Below, in pieces: positions 32,572 to 41,744 of a stretch of 64,000 bases of DNA. The stretch covers positions 143,218 through 207,217 of the forward strand of contig NZ_RWIR01000055.1 of the NCBI RefSeq assembly GCF_009764265.1, in the 5' to 3' direction. The notes under the pieces are model-generated. The model saw nothing but the letters and a program-made list of their open reading frames with translations, made no database searches and had not been told where the DNA came from. This DNA is from Pseudomonas sp. PB101 (lineage in GTDB: Bacteria; Pseudomonadota; Gammaproteobacteria; Pseudomonadales; Pseudomonadaceae). Both the position numbers and the translations under genes were made by a program. Each line of letters opens with the position of its first letter. The stretch's first letter is position 1.

Positions 32572-33024
32572 ATGCCCTCGATTCAAGAACGCATCGTCGA
32601 AAAGGCGAAGGCGCTGATTTTGGCTGCCGGTACGCTGGCTGAAGATCGTGTGTTTCGCAGCCGTACTGAAGCGCTGACACGGGGCATGACCCCGGCCATC
32701 GTGCTGCGGCCTGACTTGGAAACCACCGAGCGCGAAAGCCACTCGGTGGACCGCAACCAGTTCGAACTGTCAGTTGAAATTCTGGCACGGGAGAACACCA
32801 CCACCGGTGAGGCCTGGGACCAGGTTGCCGATCTGGTCAAGGTCGCGGTTCATGCCGTCATGCTGGCCGAGGATGCGTTTGTTGAGGCGGACCGGGTTCA
32901 ACGCTTCTACATCGACTGGATCGAGGAAGACGGGGACAACACAGCCGGCAACTGCATGGTGCGTTACCGCTTTACCTACCTGTGCAATACCGGCGACCTG
33001 ACGTCCGGACCTACCTTTTACTGA
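32572..33024 (+). CDS. Tail terminator protein (lambda gpU-like)
   Basis: 150 residues. The start SIQERIVEKAKALILAAGTLAEDRVFRSRTEAL, the FELSVEILARENTTTGEAWDQVADLVKVAVHAVM core and the RYRFTYLCNTGDL end fit the alpha/beta gpU-type tail-terminator group, which caps the growing tail tube. It lies directly before the major tail protein gene. Confidence 0.75.
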   Translation: MPSIQERIVEKAKALILAAGTLAEDRVFRSRTEALTRGMTPAIVLRPDLETTERESHSVDRNQFELSVEILARENTTTGEAWDQVADLVKVAVHAVMLAEDAFVEADRVQRFYIDWIEEDGDNTAGNCMVRYRFTYLCNTGDLTSGPTFY

Positions 33025-33034
33025 GGAACACATT

Positions 33035-33790
33035 ATGCAAATCGCATTCGGCAGCGGGTTGTTTTATGCCACCCCGCTGATGGACGCCTATGGCAACTCG
33101 CTGGCCTCACCGACGCCCATTCTGCTCGGCATCATGCAGGAAGCCTCGGTAGATCTGTCCTACGACTCCAAGGAATTGTTCGGTAGCGAGCAGTTCGCGG
33201 TCGACGCCGCGCGCGGTCAGGGCAAATTGTCCGGCAAGGCCAAAGCGGCGCAGATCAGCCTTTCGCAGTGGAATGCCCTGGTGTTCGGCCAGAACCTGCA
33301 GCCCGGTCAGGTGCTGGTGCATCACGCGACCACGCCGACCCCTGTGCCTGCGGGCGGCAAGATCACCGTTACGCCGCCTGTTGGTGGTCTGTTGGCAGGT
33401 GATCTTGGCGTTCGTGGCGGCGGCGCGGTGCCTTTCGAGCGGGTGCTGAGCGCTCCTGCAGTCGGGCAGTACACCTATAACGCTTCGGCGGGCGAGTACA
33501 GCTTCGCGGCGGCCGATGTCGATGTACCGGTGTTTATCGACTACCGCTACTCGGTTTCGACGGGTAAGAGCCTGTCGGTTCGCAACTTGCCCATGGGCGA
33601 TATGCCAGTGTTTCAGGGTGAGCTGTACCTGAAGTACAAGGGCAAATCGATCTATGTGCGGGTGCCGAATTTCGTCAGCAACAAGCTGGGTCTCGGCACC
33701 AAGCAGGACGACTACACCATCCCTGACTTTGAGTTCACCGGCTACGCCGATGAGTTTGGTGAGGTCGCGTACTGGAGTGCCAGCGAATGA
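33035..33790 (+). CDS. Major tail tube protein
   Basis: 251 residues of mostly beta sequence, such as ASVDLSYDSKELFGSEQFAVDAARGQGKLSGKAKAA and the final VPNFVSNKLGLGTKQDDYTIPDFEFTGYADEFGEVAYW. A Gly-rich insert with PTPVPAGGKITVTPP lies in the middle. This fits a siphovirus tail tube subunit. It overlaps the next gene (ATGA). Confidence 0.85.
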   Translation: MQIAFGSGLFYATPLMDAYGNSLASPTPILLGIMQEASVDLSYDSKELFGSEQFAVDAARGQGKLSGKAKAAQISLSQWNALVFGQNLQPGQVLVHHATTPTPVPAGGKITVTPPVGGLLAGDLGVRGGGAVPFERVLSAPAVGQYTYNASAGEYSFAAADVDVPVFIDYRYSVSTGKSLSVRNLPMGDMPVFQGELYLKYKGKSIYVRVPNFVSNKLGLGTKQDDYTIPDFEFTGYADEFGEVAYWSASE

Positions 33791-34134
33791 CGGTCGTGAA
33801 TATACCGGGTGTCGAATTCGCGTTTCCCGGGAAGGTGTTGGTGATTCCACCGCTGGCTCTGGGTGATCTGGAACAGTTGCTGGACCGCATCAACTCGGTG
33901 ATGGCGGGCAACATGGACAAGGATGGCGTCGCGACCGTGATCGATGCGACGCATGCGGCATTGCGTCGTAACTATCCCGATATCGAACGCGGCGAGGTTG
34001 CCGCGCTGTTGGACCTGCGAAACATGCGGGATGCCCTCAATGCGGTGATGAACGCCTCGGGTATGGAAGTCCGGGATGCGACGCCGGGGGAAGTGGTGGC
34101 CCCTTCGACTGGGGCCAGCTCTACGCACACCTGA
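33787..34134 (+). CDS. Tail assembly chaperone (lambda gpG-like)
   Basis: 115 residues: VNIPGVEFAFPGKVLVIPPLALGDLEQLLDRINSVM, then helical segments to DALNAVMNASGMEV and a Pro/Ser/Thr-rich end. This is the gpG-like form that binds the tape measure. A run of five G at 34086-34090 allows a -1 slip that extends the protein into the following frame. It overlaps the tail tube stop by 4 bases. Confidence 0.8.
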   Translation: MTVVNIPGVEFAFPGKVLVIPPLALGDLEQLLDRINSVMAGNMDKDGVATVIDATHAALRRNYPDIERGEVAALLDLRNMRDALNAVMNASGMEVRDATPGEVVAPSTGASSTHT

Positions 34135-34403
34135 TCGCCAGTACCGGCCAGAGTCCGGTCACGCTACGGCGTGACTGGGACATGGTCATGGTGGGCCACA
34201 TGACGGACTACTGGCATCACCACCCGCCGGTGCATGTGCTTGTCGCCGGGTATCTCGGATACAAACCAACGCAGTCGGACGGGGCAGCACCTGACCTGGC
34301 GGCCAACATGGCGGCACTGGCAGCCGATATGCGCGACGAACTGCCGCCGCATTTGCGGGGCGCACTGGATGCCTTTGTCGTGCCAGCCGAGCCGCTCCAG
34401 TAA
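34089..34403 (+). CDS. Frameshift extension of the tail chaperone (gpGT-like part)
   Basis: The -1 frame is open from before the G run to 34403 and reads as protein without its own good start: GGPFDWGQLYAHLIASTG, QSPVTLRRDWDMVMVGHM, and TDYWHHHPPVHVLVAGYLG. A ribosome with GGG (34087-34089) in the P site can slip to GGG (34086-34088) and continue GGA AGT GGT. The joined product would be about 205 residues and would correspond to lambda gpGT, made at a low ratio. No other start with a good ribosome site is seen. Confidence 0.78.
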   Translation, partial: GSGGPFDWGQLYAHLIASTGQSPVTLRRDWDMVMVGHMTDYWHHHPPVHVLVAGYLGYKPTQSDGAAPDLAANMAALAADMRDELPPHLRGALDAFVVPAEPLQ

Positions 34404-34415
34404 CACCATCAACGG

Positions 34416-34438
34416 AACTCCGCTTCGGCGGAGTTTTT
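34416..34438 (+). terminator. Terminator before the tape measure gene
   Basis: AACTCCGC-TTCG-GCGGAGTT followed by TTT, 12 bases after the chaperone extension stop and 27 before the tape measure start. Late transcription must pass it, so it may be attenuated by antitermination. Confidence 0.78.
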
Positions 34439-34464
34439 CATTTCTTGCACAGTGAGTGTCCGGC

Positions 34465-37242
34465 ATGGATAGAAATATCGCGTACCAGTTCACTGCCGGC
34501 ACTCAGGGTTTTGACCGCGCAGTTGAAAGCATCGAGCGCAACATGCGTGACGCTCGAACCACGCTCAGCCGTGAGTTGCGGGCCATCAACACGGACATGG
34601 TAGGCAGCCAGGCCCAGATCGGAAAGTTTGGCCCGGCGGTGAACGATGCTTTTTCTGGTGTCGCCACTGTTATGCGCTCCGGGCTGGGCGGTGTAGCTGC
34701 GGGCATTTTGGGCGTGTTTGGGGTCGGCGCTTTCAAGCTGGGTCAGTTGGTCAGTGACAGCAAGGACGCGGCGATCCAGCAGCAGGCGGCCTATCGCGGT
34801 TTGGAAGCGGTGGCCAACCATGCCGGCGTCGGTATCGGCCGGGCCATGGATGAGGCCAACAAGCTGGCTGCCGATGGTTTGATTAGCGTCGGTGACGCGG
34901 CCAAGGCGCTGCAGAACCTGCTGAGCCGCGGGTACAGCGTCGACCAGGCGGTCTCGGTGATCAACCGTTTGAAAGACGCTGCGGCGTTCAACCGCCAAGC
35001 CAGCCTCAGCATGTCCGAAGCGGTGGTGACCGCGACCGAGGGTTTGAAGAACGAAAACTCGGTGCTGGTCGACAACGCCGGGGTAACGAAAAACGTTGCG
35101 AAAATGTGGGACGAGTACGCCAAGAGCATTGGCACCACGCGTGACAAGCTGAACGATTCGCAGAAGATCCAGGCCGAATACAACGGAATCATGAAAGAGA
35201 CCGAGGCTCAGGTCGGTAATGCGAAGAAGGCGGCCGATGGGCTGACGGGTAGCCAGGCTGAGCTCGACTCGAGGAGCAATGAACTCAAGGTCACCATTGG
35301 CACAATCCTCGAGCCCGTTTTTATCAGCTTGAACAAGCGTCTGGCGGAAACCGCCGGTTGGTTCAATGGCATTCTCAAAGGCATGACGGGGGTGGGGCTG
35401 ACCGTCGAGGAAGTGTCGGCGAATGTCGCTCGCTATGAGGCGATGCTGGCAAACGTTGACAACAAAGGGTCACGGGGTGGAGGAGGTAAGGCCCAGCTCG
35501 AGGGCACGCTACAAGAAGAGCGCCTGTTGCTGGAAAGCATGCAGCTCACCTCTACGAAGATCGACCAGGTAGACGCCGGCATGCGCTCGCGCCTGGCGCG
35601 AATCGAGGCGCAGCGAGCCAAGGTCGCGGAAATGGCAGCGGGCGGCGATACCGCGTTGACCAAGGCTCCCCAGCAAGGGCGCGTCGCTCCAACCGCCTAT
35701 GGCATTGAGATCGCCCGCCTGACCAAGCTTGAACAGGCCTACGCCGCTGCCGTCGAGCATCGCAAAAGCCTGATTCAAACCACCACGCCGCCGCCGGCGA
35801 AAACGGATACTCCGACCGCGCCGACTGGGGCGACAAAGTCCCGGGTCAGCCAGTGGTCAGAAGCACTGGATGCGCAGAAGGTCGCACACGCGCAGCTGCA
35901 GTCGGAGCAGGGGACCTTTCTAAAGTTCTCGCAACAGCAGGAAATGGACTACTGGCAGGGCATCCTGAAACGGACTGACCTCAGCGCCTCCGAACGGCTC
36001 ACCGTGCAACGCAACTACCTGGGCGCCTTGAACGGGCTTCGCCGTCAGGACGAAGGCAAAGCGTTTGCCGATCTGCAGGCCCAGGCCCAGCAGTACCGCC
36101 ACAACATGGACGCCCGGCTGCAAATTGCTCAGCAGGCGTTGGATCGTAGCCGGTTGCTCTATGGCCAAGACTCTCAGGAGTACCAGCGGGCGGCCTCTGA
36201 GGTAGTTGCGATCGAGCGGGAGAAACAGCAACAGATCACCAACATGAAGCAGCAACAGTTCGGCGCCGACCAGCAGGCCCGGCTGGCAGACGTTTCCCAT
36301 GCGGAGCAGATGGCGCAACTGGATCTGCAGGCCAACCTGATCACCCAAGGGCAACTGCTGCAGGCCCAGGCGGAGTTTGAAAAACAGCGGTATGCAATTG
36401 AGGCCCAGGCGCTGGTCCAGCGCAAGGCGTTGCTGGAGCAGGACCCCGACCGCAACCCGGTCGCCCTGCAGCAGGTCCAGCAGCAGATTCAAGCCTTGGA
36501 GCAGACCCACCGCAACAGCCTGGCGGTCATTGGCCGGCAGCAAGCCATGGAGTCCCAGAGTAACTGGAGCGGCATGCTCGGCAGCATCCAGTCGAGCTGG
36601 AGCAGCGGACTCAGCGGCATCCTCAACGGCACGATGACTACTCAGGGTCTGCTGAATGGAGTGTTCAGCAGCATCGGTGGTGCGTTCATCGAGAACATGG
36701 TTACGAAGCCCTTGATGGCCTGGATCTTCGGTGAGACGGCGAAAACCGGTGTGACGGTGGCCGGCGTTGGCATGCGCACCGCGGCGGAGGCGGGCGGGGC
36801 GGCGATGTCCGTGGCGATCTGGGGCGCCGCAACGATCAAGAACATCATGGCAAGCGCCTGGCAGGCCATGGCCGGTGCCTTCGCGGCGATGTCTGCGATT
36901 CCAATCATCGGTCCCGCCTTGGGGGTGGCGGCGGCTGTGGCGGCCGGTGCGTTTGTGTTCGGGATGGTCAAGAACGTGGCGTCTGCCGAAGGCGGCTACG
37001 ACATCCCGGCGGGCACCAATCCGATGACCCAACTCCACGAACAGGAAATGGTGCTGCCCAAGCAGTACGCCAACGTTATCCGCCAGGCGGCGAATGGTGA
37101 AGGCCAGTTGGGGGGAGGTGGAGGCGGGTATCACTACCACGACAACAGCGGCCGTCTGACGCCCTCGGACATTCGTCGTAACGCTCGAGTCTTTGCCGAG
37201 GAAATGCAGAAGCTCAAACGCAACGGTGCCATCAAGGCATAA
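34465..37242 (+). CDS. Tail tape measure protein
   Basis: 925 residues; the ATG at 34465 is preferred, with a GTG at 34456 as alternative. The first part is the tape-measure core (FTAGTQGFDRAVESIERNMRDA, then LGVFGVGAFKLGQLVSDSKDAA). Long helical Gln/Ala/Lys-rich coiled-coil stretches follow to about residue 690. Two to three hydrophobic segments (AAMSAIPIIGPALGVAAAVAAG) and a Gly/His-rich end (GEGQLGGGGGGYHYHD) close it. It sets tail length and helps DNA entry. At about 0.15 nm per residue a tail near 130-140 nm is expected. Confidence 0.93.
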   Translation: MDRNIAYQFTAGTQGFDRAVESIERNMRDARTTLSRELRAINTDMVGSQAQIGKFGPAVNDAFSGVATVMRSGLGGVAAGILGVFGVGAFKLGQLVSDSKDAAIQQQAAYRGLEAVANHAGVGIGRAMDEANKLAADGLISVGDAAKALQNLLSRGYSVDQAVSVINRLKDAAAFNRQASLSMSEAVVTATEGLKNENSVLVDNAGVTKNVAKMWDEYAKSIGTTRDKLNDSQKIQAEYNGIMKETEAQVGNAKKAADGLTGSQAELDSRSNELKVTIGTILEPVFISLNKRLAETAGWFNGILKGMTGVGLTVEEVSANVARYEAMLANVDNKGSRGGGGKAQLEGTLQEERLLLESMQLTSTKIDQVDAGMRSRLARIEAQRAKVAEMAAGGDTALTKAPQQGRVAPTAYGIEIARLTKLEQAYAAAVEHRKSLIQTTTPPPAKTDTPTAPTGATKSRVSQWSEALDAQKVAHAQLQSEQGTFLKFSQQQEMDYWQGILKRTDLSASERLTVQRNYLGALNGLRRQDEGKAFADLQAQAQQYRHNMDARLQIAQQALDRSRLLYGQDSQEYQRAASEVVAIEREKQQQITNMKQQQFGADQQARLADVSHAEQMAQLDLQANLITQGQLLQAQAEFEKQRYAIEAQALVQRKALLEQDPDRNPVALQQVQQQIQALEQTHRNSLAVIGRQQAMESQSNWSGMLGSIQSSWSSGLSGILNGTMTTQGLLNGVFSSIGGAFIENMVTKPLMAWIFGETAKTGVTVAGVGMRTAAEAGGAAMSVAIWGAATIKNIMASAWQAMAGAFAAMSAIPIIGPALGVAAAVAAGAFVFGMVKNVASAEGGYDIPAGTNPMTQLHEQEMVLPKQYANVIRQAANGEGQLGGGGGGYHYHDNSGRLTPSDIRRNARVFAEEMQKLKRNGAIKA

Positions 37243-37251
37243 GGGGTAATC

Positions 37252-37902
37252 ATGCTGTTAGGGCCTTTTTTTCCGGCACGCTGGATTGCGGGTTTTCCGG
37301 ATCGCGGTGTGATGGCGGATGACGTGTTGCCGCATATGCCCGGGCAAACCTTGCTCGCGAAGAAGGCGCCGGAGTGGAGCACTGGAGTGCAGAAGTCGGT
37401 GAGCGGCCGGCGCCGATCGACGGCGTATTACTCGGCACCGCTGTGGACGTTCCAGATGAACTACAACGCGATTCGCAAGCGGCCAGGTCTGGACGAGTGG
37501 TCGCGGATCTTGAACTTCTTCAACGAGCGAAAAGGGCAGTTTGGCGAGTTCCTGTTCTTTGATCGCACCGATCACCTGGTGAACAAGCATCGGTTCGGTA
37601 CCGGCGACGGCATTACCCGAACCTTTCAACTGTCCCGGGCCATTGGCAATTGGGTCGAGCCGATTTATGGCGTCGTCAACATCGAGCGGTTGAGCGTTGC
37701 CGGCGTGCCGGCGACGGGCTTCACCGTCGATGAATTGGGGCAAATCACCTTTGCCCATGCACCGGCCAACGGCGCGCCGCTGGAATGGACGGGGGCGTTC
37801 TTTTTCCGTTGTGCCTACGACTCAGACGCACTGGATAGCGCGCAGCCATTCGGAAAGATCTGGGAAATGAAAAACATCTCCTTCACGAGCATCAAACCAT
37901 GA
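37252..37902 (+). CDS. DUF2460 tail-tip protein
   Basis: 216 residues. Features of DUF2460 are TAYYSAPLWTFQMNYNAIR, a FFNERKGQFGEFLFFDRTDH core and the FGTGDGITRTFQL strand. It is the first of three tail-tip genes in the same order as in gene transfer agents of Rhodobacter: DUF2460, DUF2163, NlpC/P60, then a large central fibre protein. It probably forms the distal tail ring. Overlaps the next gene by 4 bases. Confidence 0.85.
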   Translation: MLLGPFFPARWIAGFPDRGVMADDVLPHMPGQTLLAKKAPEWSTGVQKSVSGRRRSTAYYSAPLWTFQMNYNAIRKRPGLDEWSRILNFFNERKGQFGEFLFFDRTDHLVNKHRFGTGDGITRTFQLSRAIGNWVEPIYGVVNIERLSVAGVPATGFTVDELGQITFAHAPANGAPLEWTGAFFFRCAYDSDALDSAQPFGKIWEMKNISFTSIKP

Positions 37903-38756
37903 TCGCAGCCAGTCCTGAGTTGCAGCAGTTTTTGGCCACGGCGCGCAGCTTCGTGATGGCTGACTTGTACACCATCACCCTGGCTAGCGGGCAGGTCCTG
38001 CGCTACACCGACGCCGGCATCCAGATTTATGCCAGCGGTGTGAACTACTCGGCATCCGGCCCGCTGATCAAGCGCACTGGCGTGCGGATCGTTCGAGGCA
38101 TTGAGGTCGACACCTTGAGCGTGACCTTTTATGCCGGCGTGGATGACACGCTCTTGGGCGAGCCAGTATTGGCATTCATTGCCGGCGGTGGCTTCGACGG
38201 TGCTTCCCTGACACTCGCCCGGGCGTTTATGCCGGATTGGGGCGGTTCTGTGGTCGGTACCGTGATGCGTTTCATCGGTCGAGTGGCCGGGGTCGAAGCG
38301 GACCGCGAGCAGGCCACAGTCGAGGTCAAGTCGCCGCTGGAGTTGCTGGACACCAAGGTGCCCAAAGGCGTCTACCAGCCCGGCTGCCTGCGCACCGTGT
38401 ACAGCGCGGATTGTGGGGTGAACCGTTCGCTGTTCGAGACGGCCGGCCAAGTGCTGGCAGACACCACAGCACTGCGCATCCATACCAATCTTTCCGCGGG
38501 GAATGGATGGTTTGATCAGGGCGTTATCCGTTTCGTGAACGGTGGCAATGCCGGCGTTGCGCGCACGGTGCGACGCCAGGCGGGAGACGGCGTGGTCAGT
38601 TTGATCCTGGGTCTGCCAGCGGTACCGGCACCCGGGGATCAGTTCCTGATTTATCCAGGTTGTCCACGGACGCTGGATGCCTGCACCAACAAATTCGGCA
38701 ACCGTGGCCGCTATCGCGGCATGCCCTTCATCCCCGTCGCGGAGACATCCATATGA
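37899..38756 (+). CDS. DUF2163 tail hub protein
   Basis: 285 residues. The start ASPELQQFLATARSFVMADLYTITLASGQVLRYTDA, the FYAGVDDTLLGEPVLAFIAGG part and a C-terminal Cys-rich region (YQPGCLRTVYSADCGVN and YPGCPRTLDACTNKFGNRGRYRG) are the DUF2163 plus BR0599-type pattern. The family forms part of the baseplate hub. Cysteines in the last part may bind a metal cluster, as described in related tail hubs. Confidence 0.87.
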   Translation: MIAASPELQQFLATARSFVMADLYTITLASGQVLRYTDAGIQIYASGVNYSASGPLIKRTGVRIVRGIEVDTLSVTFYAGVDDTLLGEPVLAFIAGGGFDGASLTLARAFMPDWGGSVVGTVMRFIGRVAGVEADREQATVEVKSPLELLDTKVPKGVYQPGCLRTVYSADCGVNRSLFETAGQVLADTTALRIHTNLSAGNGWFDQGVIRFVNGGNAGVARTVRRQAGDGVVSLILGLPAVPAPGDQFLIYPGCPRTLDACTNKFGNRGRYRGMPFIPVAETSI

Positions 38757-39223
38757 CCGAGCAGGAGCAGCTGCAGCGCGACGCGGTGCTGGCCGAGGCC
38801 CGGTACTGGCTCGGAACACCCTACCAGCACCGACAGCACCTCCACGGTGTGGGAGTTGATTGCGCCTGGTTGCTGATCGAGGTGTTTCATTCGGCTGGCC
38901 TGATGCCGCGTATCGACCCGGGCGCCTACGCGCAAGACTGGCACCTGCACCGAAGTCAGGAGCTGTACCTGGGCTGGCTGGACGAGTACGGCCATGAGGT
39001 CGAAAGCCCCCAGCGCGGGGACGTCGCGATCTGGAAATTCGGGCGCACCTACAGCCACGCCGCCGTGGTCATCGACGATCACCGGATCATCCATGCCTAT
39101 CGCGATATCGGCGTTGAAGTGGCCGACATGCGCGAAGAGCGTTTTGTTTGCCGGCCCGTGCGCTATTACACACTTGATAATTACGGAGGCAGCGATGGGG
39201 GGCAGCAGCACAACGATCTCTAA
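38753..39223 (+). CDS. NlpC/P60 tail peptidoglycan hydrolase
   Basis: 156 residues from the ATG at 38753, overlapping the DUF2163 stop. The NlpC/P60 catalytic parts are visible: GVGVDCAWLLIEVFHSAGL with the nucleophile Cys, SPQRGDVAIWKFGRTYSHAAVVIDDHRIIHA with the catalytic His. It would cut peptide cross-links in the cell wall during DNA injection, like lambda gpK. The end overlaps the next gene by 29 bases. Confidence 0.88.
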   Translation: MTEQEQLQRDAVLAEARYWLGTPYQHRQHLHGVGVDCAWLLIEVFHSAGLMPRIDPGAYAQDWHLHRSQELYLGWLDEYGHEVESPQRGDVAIWKFGRTYSHAAVVIDDHRIIHAYRDIGVEVADMREERFVCRPVRYYTLDNYGGSDGGQQHNDL

Positions 39224-41732
39224 CAGCGCCACACGCATCAACGCCATGCAGATCCAGAGCAGTGCGGCTGGCAAGCCGATCGCCTGGATGGCCGGGCGCA
39301 ATCGCATCAGTCCCAACCTGATCTATTACACCGACTTCGAGGCGGTGGCCAAAACCACGAAGACCAAGACCGGCGGCAAGGGCGGCGGCGGTGCGACCCA
39401 GAAGGACACGACTTACACCTACTATGCCGCGCTCATTCTGGCGATCGGCCGGGGCTCGCTCAGCGCAGTCCGGCGGATCTTCCGTGACAAGGAAGTGTTC
39501 GAGGAAAAGGTGTTAGGGGGTGTGGTGCAGTCATCCCTGGCCCAGATCGGCTTTAGCGTCATGACCGGCTCGCCCGATCAACCGGTATGGGGCTACCTTG
39601 CAACCAAGCACCCGGCCGAGGCGATCGCGTACTCGAGCACGGCTTATGTTTATTCGCCGCGTTACTTGCTCAACGATAACGCTGGGGTGCAGAACCATAC
39701 CTTCGAAGTTGATGGTCCCTACCAGGTGCCGGGATTGCCTGACGCGAACCCCGGGCTTTTCTTGCCGGCGTTGTTGATGGACCCGCTGGATGGTGTCGGG
39801 TTTGACCCGCAGTGGATCGATGACTTGAGCAACTATCGGGATTACTGCCTGGCAGAAAACCTGCTGCTCAGCCCGGTCCTCGATGAGCAGGCCGCGGCCA
39901 GCGAAGCCATCGCCCGTTGGTTGCAGTTGACCAACAGCGAGCTGGTCTGGTCGGCGGGGAAGATGAAGATCATCCCTTTCGGTGATCAGGTCGTCTCCGG
40001 CAACGGTGTCACCTGGTACCCGAACATCACCCCTGTTGCCGATCTGACCGATGACGACTTTCTCGCAGAGGAGGGGACGCCACCGATACAAATCAAGATC
40101 AAGAGCCAGGCCGACAGTTACAACGAAGTGTCGCTGGAGATCCTGGATCGTGATCATGAATACAACACCGACGTGGTGCGCGGTGTTGACCAGGCGGCCA
40201 TAGAGCAGTTCGGCTCCCGGCCGATGGATACCATCAAGGCCTACGAGATCTGCAGCACGGCGATCGCCTCGCACGCTGCCCAGCTGCTGGTCCAACGCAT
40301 GCTGTATGTCCGTAACGAATACCAGTTTTCCCTGGGCTGGCAGCATGTGCTGCTAGAACCGATGGATCTGGTCACCGTCACTGACCCCGGGCTGAACATT
40401 GATCGCCGGCTGGTCCGGCTGATGTCGACCGAGGAAGACGAGGACGGCAAGCTCTCGGTCGTGGCCGAAGATGCCCTGCTGGGTATCGGCAGTGCGCCGA
40501 GCTATCCGGTACAAAGCAAGGCCGGGTATCAGGGCAACCAAAACGCCGATCCAGGCCCGGTGCTGGTCCCGATCATCTTTAATCCGCCCGATAGCTTGTT
40601 GCTGCCCGGTGAGACACAGGTCTGGGGTGCGGTGGCCGGTACCAACGAAAACTGGGGGGGCTGTGAGGTCTGGATCAGTGCTGACGGCGACAGCTATCGG
40701 ATGGTGGAAAGCATTTACGGGCGTTCCCGAATTGGTCAGCTCACCGCGCCTCTTGCCGCCGGGGTGGATCCTGACGTCACCAACACTCTAAAGGTGCAGT
40801 TGTCAGCCGCTGGCCAGCTCACGGCCGCAACGACCACCGAGGCCGACAGCGGAGCGACCTTGTGCTGGGTCAACGGCGAGTTGATCAGCTATCGAGATGC
40901 AACGCTCACCGGTGCCGGAGCATACAACCTGCAATACCTGCGACGCGGGCGTCTTAGGTCCTCCGTGATCAGTCATCCGGTGGGCGCCTCTTTTGTTCGC
41001 CTTGATGATGCGATCTGGAAGCACAGCTACACCGTGGATCAGATCGGAAAAACAGTGTGGGTGAAGTTCCGCTCATTCAACGTGTTCGGGAGAGCCTTGC
41101 AGGATCTAGCCGACGTGACGGCCTACAGCATCACCCTTAACCCGGCACGAGTGGTTCCCACGGCGGCGCAAGGTTTGTTGTTGGTCGGGGCGTTCGAGGC
41201 ACCGTATTTCGCGGTTAGCTGGACCGCCGGAAGCAACGCGGCGGATCGCATCATCCGGATCCGCAACGCTTCGAACAACGCCTTGCTGCGTGAAGTCATC
41301 ACCACCGGCACGACGTTCACCTATCAACGCGCTGACGCGCTGGTGGACGGTGCTTTGGTTCGTAGCTATCGCGTGGAAGTCATCGAGCGGAACTCGGCGG
41401 GCAATGCGGCGGTGACGGCTTTGGTGGTGGTCAATACGGCGCCGCCGGCAGTCAGTGGCGTTGCCGCAACGGTGACTGGCACCACGGCGAACGTGAGCTG
41501 CAGCACCAGCTCAGCCCCGGACGCGGCGGGCTACATGTACGTCTATTCAACCGTGGCTGGCTTCGATCCGACGATCTCGGGGACCGTCGGGTATCAGGGC
41601 GCTTCGGTCGCGGGCCAGATCACGGGCCTGGCGCCGGGCACGACCTACTACTTGCGCGCTGCAGCTTATGACACCTGGAGCAGCGTTCGCTCGCAACTCA
41701 ATTTCGCCCCGGCGATAACCTTTACGACCTGA
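39195..41732 (+). CDS. Central tail fibre/tip protein (host specificity, gpJ-like)
   Basis: 845 residues from the ATG at 39195, preceded by GGAGG. The first 600 residues contain a hub-like part (SSAAGKPIAWMAGRNRI, ALLMDPLDGVGFDPQWID, LSPVLDEQAAASEAIARWLQLTNS) followed by barrel-like strands. Near the end two fibronectin-III-like repeats are visible (APYFAVSWTAGSNAADRIIRI and SSAPDAAGYMYVYSTVAGFDPT, ITGLAPGTTYYLRAAAYDTW). It probably recognises the host or anchors the tailspike encoded next. Confidence 0.87.
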   Translation: MGGSSTTISNSATRINAMQIQSSAAGKPIAWMAGRNRISPNLIYYTDFEAVAKTTKTKTGGKGGGGATQKDTTYTYYAALILAIGRGSLSAVRRIFRDKEVFEEKVLGGVVQSSLAQIGFSVMTGSPDQPVWGYLATKHPAEAIAYSSTAYVYSPRYLLNDNAGVQNHTFEVDGPYQVPGLPDANPGLFLPALLMDPLDGVGFDPQWIDDLSNYRDYCLAENLLLSPVLDEQAAASEAIARWLQLTNSELVWSAGKMKIIPFGDQVVSGNGVTWYPNITPVADLTDDDFLAEEGTPPIQIKIKSQADSYNEVSLEILDRDHEYNTDVVRGVDQAAIEQFGSRPMDTIKAYEICSTAIASHAAQLLVQRMLYVRNEYQFSLGWQHVLLEPMDLVTVTDPGLNIDRRLVRLMSTEEDEDGKLSVVAEDALLGIGSAPSYPVQSKAGYQGNQNADPGPVLVPIIFNPPDSLLLPGETQVWGAVAGTNENWGGCEVWISADGDSYRMVESIYGRSRIGQLTAPLAAGVDPDVTNTLKVQLSAAGQLTAATTTEADSGATLCWVNGELISYRDATLTGAGAYNLQYLRRGRLRSSVISHPVGASFVRLDDAIWKHSYTVDQIGKTVWVKFRSFNVFGRALQDLADVTAYSITLNPARVVPTAAQGLLLVGAFEAPYFAVSWTAGSNAADRIIRIRNASNNALLREVITTGTTFTYQRADALVDGALVRSYRVEVIERNSAGNAAVTALVVVNTAPPAVSGVAATVTGTTANVSCSTSSAPDAAGYMYVYSTVAGFDPTISGTVGYQGASVAGQITGLAPGTTYYLRAAAYDTWSSVRSQLNFAPAITFTT

Positions 41733-41744
41733 CAGAGAACAACT

